Notes under the pieces: model-generated
Told to the model about the DNA's origin: nothing
Database searches by the model: none
What the model saw: only the letters and a program-made list of their open reading frames with translations
Shown here: positions 43,587 through 51,682 of the stretch, in pieces
Position numbering within the stretch: position 1 is the stretch's first letter
Layout: every line of letters starts with the position of its first letter
Program-made: the position numbers and the translations under genes
DNA from: an uncultured Pseudomonadota bacterium
GTDB taxonomy: Bacteria; Bdellovibrionota_B; Oligoflexia; Oligoflexales; CAIYRB01
Direction: 5' to 3'
Assembly (NCBI GenBank): GCA_903928445.1
Contig: CAIYRB010000097.1
Location: 34,055-98,054 of the forward strand
Length of the DNA: 64,000 nt

Positions 43587-45023
43587 ATGGGGTACTTTCT
43601 CAACTTCAAAGGTCCATCCTGGGCCTGCCTGTTGCTCACCACTAGCCTCCTAGCATGTGGAGGCGGCGTCACACGCATTGATCGCGCTACGCTAAAAGTC
43701 CATGTCAACTCCGGACCAGCCAAAACTGCCGACGTGACCTCGCAGGATCCGGCGCCAACGCCCGCCACTCCACCGCCACCTGCAACACCGGCACCTGCAC
43801 CAAGCCCCGCATCGCCCCCAATCGACACGGTTGTATCACCGCCGCCACCTGCGCCACCTGCGCCACCTGCGACGCCGCCCCCGCCAGCGATCATTGCCAA
43901 AAGCCTCTCGCTAACAACCGGCGCCTCGGTGGCGAGTAACACGGTCACAATCGACTTTGGTACGACGCCTACATTCGTCCGGATCGACGTACGGCGAAGC
44001 CTAGGTAGTTTATCTCCGGACTGCACAGGAGGGACCATCATTCGCGAACTGATGACACCGTTTATTGGCGACAGCATCACTTTTACCGACCAAACCGATC
44101 TTGCTTATGCTTCGTTTAGCTACCGAGCATGCTACTACGGCGCAGATGGCCAGGTTGAGGCAAGCATTGAGCAGCCCATGGCGACGACTAAACCACATAT
44201 ACTCTTCGTTTCCACTCCCAACCTGAGCGGAGACCTTGGCGGGGCAGGTGGAGGCGCCGTCACGTGCCGCAACAGCGCGGTTGCAAGCAATCTGCTCAAC
44301 TTGAGTGATGAACGCGCTTGGCAGGCTGTCTTATCCGACAGCTCGCTACATGCTCGGGAGCGGGCCCAGATCCTCGGACAGGTGGTTTCGACGGTGTCGA
44401 GCACAACCCAAACAGCGACCAAATTCGCTGACACCGGTTTAGACCTATGGACCTCGGGCCTAATGGCAAGCCCCGCCGGCAGCATCCTCGACAGCACCGG
44501 TCATGCCTCACAGTCCTTGGTCTGGACTGGCTCAGATGGGATGGGTAACAGCACGGGCAACACCTGCAGCAACTGGACCTCTGCAACAGCGCTAGCTAAC
44601 GGCGACACTGGTGACGCGACAACGCTGGCCGGCCAAGCTTGGATCAACGGTGGCGCGCCAAGCACCTGTTCACAGATGCGTTCTGTTTACTGCATATCTG
44701 AACTGCCTGGGATGATGCAGGCACAGACTAGCCCGAGCACACAGCACAGCATCGATCTCACCATCACACCTAGCGACCAGTGGACCACCGACGGCTTTAT
44801 TGAAATTCGCCGTCGTGCCTATCCTGGGGTTCCTAGTGCGGATTGTTCGGCGGCCACTGAAACCCCGATTTTAAGCATTCATCCACTAAGTTCGGCGGTT
44901 ACGACCTTCAATGACAATCAAACTGTCACTAGCACAGCGTATAATTATCGCGCCTGTTTACTCGATAAAAATGGCCAACTCGTCTATTCAACGCTGCTAC
45001 AACACATCGTTAGTAGTCCTTGA
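43587..45023 (+). CDS. Lipoprotein with proline-rich linker and DUF1554-like domain
   Basis: This 478-residue protein has a lipoprotein signal (LLTTSLLACGGG) and a Pro/Ala/Thr linker (about residues 50-105). A strand-rich domain (KSLSLTTGASVASNTVTIDF to ACYYGADGQVEAS) comes next. A DUF1554-type C-type-lectin-like module follows (LFVSTPNLSGDLGGAGGG, AWQAVLSDSSLHARERAQIL, CSNWTSATALANGDTGDAT, CSQMRSVYCIS). The final about 90 residues repeat the first strand-rich domain (IEIRRRAYPGVPSADCS, NYRACLLDKNGQLVYS), suggesting an internal duplication around the lectin-like module. Such modules occur in surface-exposed lipoproteins, for example in Leptospira. A ligand-binding surface role is inferred. 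The start at 43587 has GAGG nearby. Confidence 0.8.
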   Translation: MGYFLNFKGPSWACLLLTTSLLACGGGVTRIDRATLKVHVNSGPAKTADVTSQDPAPTPATPPPPATPAPAPSPASPPIDTVVSPPPPAPPAPPATPPPPAIIAKSLSLTTGASVASNTVTIDFGTTPTFVRIDVRRSLGSLSPDCTGGTIIRELMTPFIGDSITFTDQTDLAYASFSYRACYYGADGQVEASIEQPMATTKPHILFVSTPNLSGDLGGAGGGAVTCRNSAVASNLLNLSDERAWQAVLSDSSLHARERAQILGQVVSTVSSTTQTATKFADTGLDLWTSGLMASPAGSILDSTGHASQSLVWTGSDGMGNSTGNTCSNWTSATALANGDTGDATTLAGQAWINGGAPSTCSQMRSVYCISELPGMMQAQTSPSTQHSIDLTITPSDQWTTDGFIEIRRRAYPGVPSADCSAATETPILSIHPLSSAVTTFNDNQTVTSTAYNYRACLLDKNGQLVYSTLLQHIVSSP

Positions 45024-45101
45024 GACGACGTTTCGACCTCTGGTCATTTCAGTCAAAGGACCAAAGACCATGGCCGACATGATATAGCTATTTCCAGTAC
45101 C

Positions 45102-45722
45102 GTGTTGACACCAACTGTCTGGCCATGGTTTCTAACGCCCATCGAACGACGAGACTTTTTAGGAATATCCCTTGTGAATCTCAGTACCGTACCCCCGGAC
45201 GTGTTGCGTCGCGCCGAATTGTTTGATTTTATAGCTGATTTAGTCCGCAGTTGGCCGTTCCCAGGCGAATTAACCGACGTCGCGAAGCCGCCTATGTACG
45301 CGAATCCCTTTGTTGTCATGGCGCCATCAGACAAGCGGCGAAGCGAAGTCATCTTGCCTAACATCACCGTGATCGACCAAAGACTTGCATGCAACGCGGC
45401 CAGCTTGGATTTAGAGCGCCGTCCACTGATGTTACGATTATTTAAGGCATTTTGTGAGGCCGAAGAACGCCAACTTTCTCGCGAGGAGATCCTAAAAAAG
45501 GTCTACCTCATCAACGACATTGAACTCCGCTCCGAGCGCTACCTAGAGTCGAAGTACTGCAACGCGGTTAAATTGATCAGTCGCGCCAGAATACTTGCAG
45601 CAGCATTATTGGGCCGAGCCGTCCGCAATGGGGTCGAATGGTTTGTCTACGATCAGGAGCGACGGATATGGTGCTTATTTCGCATGCGAAACGAATATTT
45701 TACCAACGTCAGCCCCTGCTAA
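45102..45722 (+). CDS. Putative winged-helix protein
   Basis: The frame opens at GTG 45102 (weak site) and encodes up to 206 residues. The last about 110 residues (NITVIDQRLACNAASLDLER, LMLRLFKAFCEAEERQLSRE, EILKKVYLINDIE, then SKYCNAVKLISRARILAAAL) resemble an OmpR-type effector domain, with the three-helix wing arrangement and a final strand (FVYDQERRIWCLF). No receiver domain is present. It may be a DNA-binding protein without a phosphorylation input. Downstream and convergent, 7 bp away, is the ChaN-like gene. The start is uncertain and could lie further downstream. Confidence 0.5.
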   Translation: MLTPTVWPWFLTPIERRDFLGISLVNLSTVPPDVLRRAELFDFIADLVRSWPFPGELTDVAKPPMYANPFVVMAPSDKRRSEVILPNITVIDQRLACNAASLDLERRPLMLRLFKAFCEAEERQLSREEILKKVYLINDIELRSERYLESKYCNAVKLISRARILAAALLGRAVRNGVEWFVYDQERRIWCLFRMRNEYFTNVSPC

Positions 45723-45729
45723 GCTCTGT

Positions 45730-47412
45730 CTAGCGCCCCGCCATCAATCGGTAGAGGGCGCTGATTTCACGCCACAAAACATCGCTGTGCGCGATTTTCT
45801 TTTTAAATAGTCGGCGAATGCGTGGACTCGGGACTTTATGCGCAACGACCTTTTTATACAGCGAATAGCCGAGCATCTGCCCAATGGCCCGACTCACGGC
45901 ATAGTCCAAGTCTTGATCCAACTGCAGGACCCTGGCCTGCGGTGACGGCATTTTGACAGTTTCATCATGCAGTTTACTGCCCATCCAAAGGTCAAACCGC
46001 AGTACGGCGGTGGCTAGCTGGGCCTTGCTATCAAGCGGCGAATCGCCAAGCCGCTTGTGCCGCATGAGGTTCTGACGAAAATGATGCAACTCCATGCATT
46101 GGCGACTCGGGTTGAGGATTTTCGAAGCGATCATACCTACGGCCGACTTGAGCACGCGACGGTAAAAGTCTTCGACCGGGGCATCGGTAACATCCTGAAA
46201 TCCAGTCAATAGCATATGTAAATACTGACCAGCGGCTTCAGCTAGGTTGTTGATTGAGATGTAGGTGAGCAAGACCGATTTGGTCTTGCCGACGAAATAA
46301 ACACCGTCGATGCTGGCGCGACCGACCAGGCGTTTTGCTTCCGCCTCCGAGGTCAAGCCATCACTAGTTAAGCCGCGCAAGAAATCTCCCCCGGGAGAAT
46401 ATTGCAGCTGAAAGCTTTCCATATCGCTAGCATCGATCGACAGGGACATAAATCCGGCGAGGTTCTTGACGAAGCTGAGAAACTGATAATCAACATCAAA
46501 CGCATCTTCGCTGTAAAGGTCCAGCTCCTGATTGAGCTCATACTCTTGCGCACTAGCCGGCAGAGCACTGATATGGCGCGTTTCCTCCCAAAGTGAGAAC
46601 GACTGCCATTTCATCCATGGTGGCGAATTGACGACGCAGTAAAAATCCTTTCTTAAGCGGAGATACTCAGTCAGGGTCGTAGCCTCCACTTTATTCAGGG
46701 CAAAGTAATAGCGATCGATGTTATTTAGAATGCGCAGCATTGGCCCTTTAATGCCTTGCCGCTTTTGTTCGGCAGCCAGCGACTTTGGCAGATGTGCGTC
46801 GGCCAAGTGATATTCGCCGATCAAACAGATGATCTTATGGTCAGGGTAAGTCTCGGCAAGTGACACCAGGCATTTCGCGGCAAACTGGTCGCGCTTGCGC
46901 AGTGTGTCACGGCCAGCATTATCCGTATTGATCCCGACGACCTGCAGCCGGCGGGCCCGAGCGAAGTCGAGAATCATCTTGAAATTTTGCCAGGGGAACC
47001 CCCATTCGGCGCTGTAGTTAACGCTTCCAAGAAAGACTTCGTCGCTCAAGCGACCGGCAAGATAGCCATCGATCAAGTCCTGATCCACGGCCTTGAACAT
47101 CTCCAAAGCCAGCACCACCTTGCGCGTGCGCTGGCGCTCGACATAAGTGCGCAGCAGACGCAATAGCCCCCGCTGCGACTGGCGCAGGGTGTGGAAGTCG
47201 CCGTATAAAATGAACCGGTGCTGGCGTATTGCCGCCAAAAGCTCCGTCTGATTGGTGCGCACGCAACGCTTTGGCAGGCTCTGTTCAAACTTTGCCGAAT
47301 AGGCCAAAATCGTCGCCGAAGTGCCGCTAACAATGGCATGGGCCTCGGTGTAGGCCTTGTCATAGAGCGTCTGCTGCAACTGACGGAGTTGGGTTAGGGT
47401 CTGGGAGCTCAC
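45730..47412 (-). CDS. ChaN/Tiki-superfamily-like protein
   Basis: The frame starts at GTG 47412 with a poor ribosome site and encodes up to 560 residues. The first 300 residues contain ChaN-like landmarks of the TraB/Tiki/EreA superfamily (RFILYGDFHTLRQSQRGLL, VLALEMFKAVDQDLIDGYL, LIGEYHLADAHLP), where His and Glu bind metal. The C-terminal about 250 residues are an all-alpha region (VGMIASKILNPSRQ, QLDQDLDYAVSRAIGQMLGY) that I do not recognise. ChaN proteins bind haem or iron at the membrane. No signal peptide is visible here, so a cytoplasmic role is likely. Confidence 0.7.
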   Translation of the reverse strand: MSSQTLTQLRQLQQTLYDKAYTEAHAIVSGTSATILAYSAKFEQSLPKRCVRTNQTELLAAIRQHRFILYGDFHTLRQSQRGLLRLLRTYVERQRTRKVVLALEMFKAVDQDLIDGYLAGRLSDEVFLGSVNYSAEWGFPWQNFKMILDFARARRLQVVGINTDNAGRDTLRKRDQFAAKCLVSLAETYPDHKIICLIGEYHLADAHLPKSLAAEQKRQGIKGPMLRILNNIDRYYFALNKVEATTLTEYLRLRKDFYCVVNSPPWMKWQSFSLWEETRHISALPASAQEYELNQELDLYSEDAFDVDYQFLSFVKNLAGFMSLSIDASDMESFQLQYSPGGDFLRGLTSDGLTSEAEAKRLVGRASIDGVYFVGKTKSVLLTYISINNLAEAAGQYLHMLLTGFQDVTDAPVEDFYRRVLKSAVGMIASKILNPSRQCMELHHFRQNLMRHKRLGDSPLDSKAQLATAVLRFDLWMGSKLHDETVKMPSPQARVLQLDQDLDYAVSRAIGQMLGYSLYKKVVAHKVPSPRIRRLFKKKIAHSDVLWREISALYRLMAGR

Positions 47413-47547
47413 CCGTAAGATCCAAAAAGCTGAGGTGGAGAGTCGTAAGGACAGAGCGAATTGGACATGCAGGGTCGCATGACCGTCCGAAGGGAAGGCA
47501 TCTAATGATTATAACAGCAATGAAGGAGCGAGCGAACTAGCGGACGT

Positions 47548-48684
47548 CTATGGATGGAGCTCGGTGTAAAGACTACCCATGGCCCCATCTTTTTTCGGAT
47601 CTTCACCGGGCAGCAAAAAACTACAGCGAATACCGGTAACCTGACCAGTCCACGGCTGATTCGAGAGATTTTTAGCAATCCCCTTACATTGGGCCGTCAT
47701 CTCTTCGAGCGAGAGATCCTTGGCCGACCTAAGTCGCAAGAGGATGCCATCCCCCCCCACTACCAGGATCGTCGCAACGTAAACAACGTCATGGCCCTTG
47801 ACGGCTGCCTTGACCTCCTCGGACCATTGCCCAGGTGTCATGACGGCATCACGCGCTTTGAGCAGGTCGGGTTGCACCGCAAGCTCGACAAACGTGCCGC
47901 CATCTGCGAGTTTGGCGGCGAGATCATACTTAATGAAGGCCGACTGCTTGAAGCTAGCATGGCTGGCCTTGGCGGCAAGTTCAGCCCACTCCGCATAATC
48001 CTTACCGGCATGGGTCCATTGCTGCGTTCTAAAGGCGCCGATCACCCACGTTGACTGGACCGGAACGAGCGAGATAAATATGCGGCCGATTTCCTTTTGG
48101 CCCATCACCTGGAGCCATAAGCCAAACTGCAGAGGATAGCCATATTGCGGAAACACTTTGACCTGATCACCGGGACAAGCCTGTGCAGCTGGTGACCCAT
48201 CGACGGTGTTCAGTGCCCAGAGACGATAGATCGACACGTCATAGGGCGCCCCGTAGGTAAAGTCGAGTTTACCAAAGGTCTCGCCCAGCGCCGCTAAACT
48301 GACATTGAGGCGGCTATGAAACAGCGGCTGCAGGGCCTTATCATCCTTCGTGCGTAAGGCCGCGATGATGCTCGAGATCTGCGCTTGCAGAGTCGCAGTA
48401 AGTGGCTTTGCTAACGTGATGGTCCCTCGCGGATCGGACTTAATCAGCCGGCACGACGGGCTGTTGAGGGTCCCTTCAAATAGCTCGCGACGCAGGGGCT
48501 CGCCCGGGTCGTTAGGCGACGGGGTGGCCTTTTCGATGGTCGTCGCGCCGGCGTTAGCGGCAAAAAGCAAGATCGAAGAACCTAGGGCCACGGCGACTAG
48601 GGACGGTGCGCTACTTTTTTGCCGCGCAGCTACCGCAGCCTTTTTTATCAAAGCTCTCAGTCGGCCAAGTGCCAAATTCCGCAT
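47548..48684 (-). CDS. Exported hypothetical protein
   Basis: The ATG at 48684 has a near-perfect ribosome site, TTTGGAGGTGATCA, ending at the start, despite overlapping the 3' end of the preceding gene by 74 nt. The 378-residue product has a long basic N-terminus and a signal segment (SLVAVALGSSILLFAANAGA). The mature protein is strand-rich (TWVIGAFRTQQWTHAGKDYAEWA, VVYVATILVVGGDGILLRL), suggesting a soluble periplasmic or outer-membrane associated domain. No family was recognised. Last gene of the fmt-purN-prenyltransferase run. Confidence 0.65.
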   Translation of the reverse strand: MRNLALGRLRALIKKAAVAARQKSSAPSLVAVALGSSILLFAANAGATTIEKATPSPNDPGEPLRRELFEGTLNSPSCRLIKSDPRGTITLAKPLTATLQAQISSIIAALRTKDDKALQPLFHSRLNVSLAALGETFGKLDFTYGAPYDVSIYRLWALNTVDGSPAAQACPGDQVKVFPQYGYPLQFGLWLQVMGQKEIGRIFISLVPVQSTWVIGAFRTQQWTHAGKDYAEWAELAAKASHASFKQSAFIKYDLAAKLADGGTFVELAVQPDLLKARDAVMTPGQWSEEVKAAVKGHDVVYVATILVVGGDGILLRLRSAKDLSLEEMTAQCKGIAKNLSNQPWTGQVTGIRCSFLLPGEDPKKDGAMGSLYTELHP

Positions 48685-48901
48685 TGATCACCTCCAAAGC
48701 ATCGGCCAGGAAATCATATTCACAGCTGAACAGCTCTTTGAGGAGCTTCTTTTCTAGACAGTAGGCATTGTAACTAAAGCGCCCCAGCACCGGATCATAG
48801 ACCTCGCTGACTCCAGCTTGGCGGTCGCGAAAGACCAACACGGTGTGTTCATAGTTGTCTTCGGTGAGGGTTTGCTTGACCGAAACTTGTACCAAACTCA
48901 T
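48611..48901 (-). CDS. Small hypothetical protein with C-terminal CxxC
   Basis: About 96 residues start at ATG 48901 (MSLVQVSVKQTLTE); a GTG at 48952, 2 nt from the end of the prenyltransferase gene, is an alternative start. The body (YEHTVLVFRDRQAGVSEVYD) is strand-rich, and the C-terminus has GCGSCAAKK, which could bind a metal. Its 3' end overlaps the next gene by 74 nt in another frame. No family recognised. Confidence 0.6.
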   Translation of the reverse strand: MSLVQVSVKQTLTEDNYEHTVLVFRDRQAGVSEVYDPVLGRFSYNAYCLEKKLLKELFSCEYDFLADALEVINAEFGTWPTESFDKKGCGSCAAKK

Positions 48902-48954
48902 TGCACTTGCTACCTTATGGGAACCGCGGTCCAGGACAAACCACTCTAGCACAT

Positions 48955-49842
48955 TCAGTGGGTTCGGCCGAGAAGGCTTAAGATGAAGTCGATCAACGTC
49001 CGTGAGGATTTCAACCCCTGCACGGATTCGATGGCCTGCCGCGTGTAAGCTGCCGCTTCGGCTCTGGCCTCCTCTGGAGACATCAAGGCCAAGTAAGTCA
49101 GCTTACCGGCTTGGCGGTCCTTACCCGGCGATTTACCCGTCGCCGCAGACTCATCGAGGACATCATCGAGCACTTGAAAAGCGATGCCAAGGAGTTGGCC
49201 AAAGCGGCGGCAATGATCGACGATGTCGGCAGGCGCGCCTCCAGCAATCGCGCCCATGGCAGCGCTAGCACCAAGTAAATCACCGGTCTTGTGGCGATGG
49301 ATCCGGTTGAGTTCGGCCAGGCCCGCACCCTTGCGCGAAGTCCAGTGCAGGTCCAGATATTGACCGAGCACCATCCCCTCGCTTCCCGCTGCTCTCGCCA
49401 GCTCCCGAATCATGGCAAGTCGCCTTGAGGAGGCCAGTAGCTGTTCTTCGGCATCGCTACCAGACCCGGCAAGCAGGGCAAAGGCGTCGGTCAGCAGGGC
49501 ATCGCCAGCAAGCAATGCCTGAGCTTCGCTAAAAGCTTTATGGGCGGTCGCCTTGCCGCGGCGGGTGTCATCGTCGTCCATACATGGAAGGTCATCATGG
49601 ACCAAGCTGTAAGTATGGACCAGTTCGAGTGCGGTCGCCGCACCTAGGGCCGGTGTCACGTCGCCACCGACCGCTTCAGCAGTCAGCAAACAGAGCAGCG
49701 GACGCACGTGTTTGCCGCCATTGTTTAGCACATAGCGTTGAACCTCAGCCTCGGCACCACCGTAGCGTCGTGCCACTTGCACGGCGAGGTGACCCTCGAA
49801 TAGCCGCTTCAGCGCATCAATATGTGGATTAACGATGCTCAT
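48955..49842 (-). CDS. ispA: Polyprenyl synthetase, farnesyl/geranylgeranyl diphosphate synthase type
   Basis: This 295-residue enzyme condenses isopentenyl diphosphate with allylic diphosphates. It carries the first Asp-rich motif (DDLPCMDDDDTRRGK), the second (VLDDVLDES), GGKHVRPLLCLL near the N-terminus and KAFSEAQALLAGDALLTDAF. The chain length of the product is not certain from sequence. A short-chain (C15) product is usual for this length. The 5' end overlaps purN by 14 nt, placing it in the same operon. It is the only isoprenoid gene seen in the window, relevant to the VDE-like proteins. Confidence 0.92.
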   Translation of the reverse strand: MSIVNPHIDALKRLFEGHLAVQVARRYGGAEAEVQRYVLNNGGKHVRPLLCLLTAEAVGGDVTPALGAATALELVHTYSLVHDDLPCMDDDDTRRGKATAHKAFSEAQALLAGDALLTDAFALLAGSGSDAEEQLLASSRRLAMIRELARAAGSEGMVLGQYLDLHWTSRKGAGLAELNRIHRHKTGDLLGASAAMGAIAGGAPADIVDHCRRFGQLLGIAFQVLDDVLDESAATGKSPGKDRQAGKLTYLALMSPEEARAEAAAYTRQAIESVQGLKSSRTLIDFILSLLGRTH

Positions 49843-50476
49843 AAATCAACCTTTCCACGGCACCACCAGCAAGGGGCAGGGCGCCGCTCATCAAACGATT
49901 GACAGTACGCGGATAGAGTTCGCTTTCGGCGGCAAAGACGCGTCCGGCGAGCCCTCGCAAATCGTCCTCCGGCTTCACCGGTACGGTGATCTGGGCGATC
50001 AAAGCACCTTCATCGTAGCGCTCGGTCACAAAATGCACCGAAGCACCAGCAACCGTATCACCAGACGCAAGCACGGCCGCATGGACCTTGTCGCCATACA
50101 TGCCCACTCCGCCATGTTTAGGCAGTAGCGCGGGATGAATGTTGACGATGCGTTGACTCCAGCGGGGGTGAAGCGGAAAGACCTTAAGGAATCCAGCCAG
50201 AGCAATCCAATCGATGCCTTGACCTTGCAACCACGCATAAAGGCGGTCGCCACTTGCGGCGAGACTGGCAGCGGAAAAATCCGCGACCAAGACCGGGAGT
50301 TCATGGTCTCTGGCAACCGCGACCGCAGCGCAGTCGGCCCTTGACGCAATCACCGCGGTGACTTGGTAACCACTGTCTGGCTGCTGCTGGCGAAGAAGGC
50401 TCGCCAAGGTGCGACCGGCTCCGGAGACAGCGACTGCAAGGCGACGTCCGTGGCTGGACGAGTAGCTGCTGGTCAA
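49829..50476 (-). CDS. purN: Phosphoribosylglycinamide formyltransferase
   Basis: The open frame reaches 50527, but the TTG at 50476 overlaps the fmt stop (TTGA) and follows AAGGGGGAG by 5 nt, so coupled translation from there is likely; 215 residues. Motifs are the N-terminal LAVAVSGAGRTLASLL, the folate-site NIHPALLPKHGG with the catalytic Asn and His, VHFVTERYDEGALIAQ with the catalytic Asp, and the GMYGDKVHAAVL segment. It transfers formyl from 10-formyltetrahydrofolate to GAR in purine synthesis. Confidence 0.93.
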   Translation of the reverse strand: MTSSYSSSHGRRLAVAVSGAGRTLASLLRQQQPDSGYQVTAVIASRADCAAVAVARDHELPVLVADFSAASLAASGDRLYAWLQGQGIDWIALAGFLKVFPLHPRWSQRIVNIHPALLPKHGGVGMYGDKVHAAVLASGDTVAGASVHFVTERYDEGALIAQITVPVKPEDDLRGLAGRVFAAESELYPRTVNRLMSGALPLAGGAVERLIYEHR

Positions 50477-51432
50477 AGCTCTCCCCCTTGGAACACGACG
50501 TGCGAGCGATTTTTCAGGCCGTTCCAAAAGGCTTCGGCCGTGACGACTTTGCCACCCGCCGCCTTGAGCTTAAACAACTGCACCGTGCCGTCACTCGTCC
50601 CAACAAGCAGGCAACGCAGGCGCTTTTCGTAATGGGCCTGGCCCGGAGCAAGGCCACTCATAGCTGACTCGTCGTGTTTCATTTCGACTAAGCTGAGGCG
50701 CCTACCCTCAAGATGGGTAAACGTGCCAGGCCACGGCTCGTAGGCGCGAAAGGCGTTATAGATCTCTGCACTTGACCTTTGCCAGTCAACCGCACCGTGT
50801 TGTTTTTCGATTTTACGGCAGTGGGTCGCGGCAGCTTCTTTTTGCGGTGTACCAGCAAATGCTGGATCTTCCAGGTGGCGGAGTGCCGCGACTACAAGTG
50901 GGGTGCTGGCGGCAAACAGCCGCGACGTCAGGACGCCACTGGTTTCGTCACGCTCAATGGGCATGGACTCTTGGACGATAATCGCGCCGGCATCGAGCTT
51001 CTTGACGGTAAAGAGGATGGTCACGCCAGTCACCTCCTCGCCACTAAGCAGGGCCGCAGGCACCGGAGTTGCGCCGCGATACTTTGGCAACAGCGACGGG
51101 TGGATATTGATCGTGGCGCGGCACGGTATGGCCAAGAACTCCTCATTGAGAATTTGCCCATACGCCGCAGTGATGGCGACATCCGGCATTAACCCAGCAA
51201 AGGCGGCAAGAAACTCCGGCGAACTGGCCTTTTCCGGCTGCAAGGTCGCGATACCCAGGCTTTTCGCGTAGGCAGCCACGGGCGGATCAACTGGCCCCTG
51301 ACCACGACCAGATGGTCGCGCCGGCTGACTCACCACTCCAACCACTTCATGCCCAAGAGCCCGTGCCTGTGCCAAAAGGGCTTTTAAGGGAGCAATGACT
51401 GGTTCAGGAGAGCCGAGGAAGATCAAGCGCAT
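50473..51432 (-). CDS. fmt: Methionyl-tRNA formyltransferase
   Basis: The ATG at 51432 (AAGGGG 5-6 nt upstream) gives 319 residues. It has MRLIFLGSPE at the start, the VVSQPARPSGRGQGPVDPP loop, AAYGQILNEEFL, the catalytic core NIHPSLLPKYRGATPVPAAL, FTVKKLDAGAIIVQE, and the C-terminal tRNA-binding region (FRAYEPWPGTFTHLEGRRL). It formylates Met-tRNAfMet. It is the first gene of a transcript with purN and the prenyltransferase gene, two formyl-folate enzymes in tandem. No def gene is adjacent. Confidence 0.96.
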   Translation of the reverse strand: MRLIFLGSPEPVIAPLKALLAQARALGHEVVGVVSQPARPSGRGQGPVDPPVAAYAKSLGIATLQPEKASSPEFLAAFAGLMPDVAITAAYGQILNEEFLAIPCRATINIHPSLLPKYRGATPVPAALLSGEEVTGVTILFTVKKLDAGAIIVQESMPIERDETSGVLTSRLFAASTPLVVAALRHLEDPAFAGTPQKEAAATHCRKIEKQHGAVDWQRSSAEIYNAFRAYEPWPGTFTHLEGRRLSLVEMKHDESAMSGLAPGQAHYEKRLRCLLVGTSDGTVQLFKLKAAGGKVVTAEAFWNGLKNRSHVVFQGGEL

Positions 51433-51603
51433 AGGGCCCCTTGTCGGCGCGAAATGGCCGGTTCCAAGGTTTATAGTCAACTGCGCCGAGCCCGTCCATA
51501 GCGCGATATCGCGGGAAACCGCAGCATTGCTGCCGAGTCACGCCAAACATTTCAATAAAAAGTATATTAATTTCATTGGTGTATAATAATATTATAAAAT
51601 AAA

Positions 51604-51631
51604 TTGATTTTAATAAAAAAATTGATATTAT
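51604..51631 (+). promoter_or_regulatory. Candidate sigma-70 promoter in an AT-rich island
   Basis: TTGATT (51604-51609) and TATTAT (51626-51631), 16 bp apart, lie 52 bp before the ATG of the dihaem lipoprotein. They sit at the right end of an unusually AT-rich stretch (about 51546-51632, nearly all A and T), which may act as an UP element or a binding region for a regulator. Confidence 0.6.
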
Positions 51632-51682
51632 GGGGTTCGCCTCAGTGTCCCCTGCCGAAAAAAAACCCATCGGAGGTCATTC

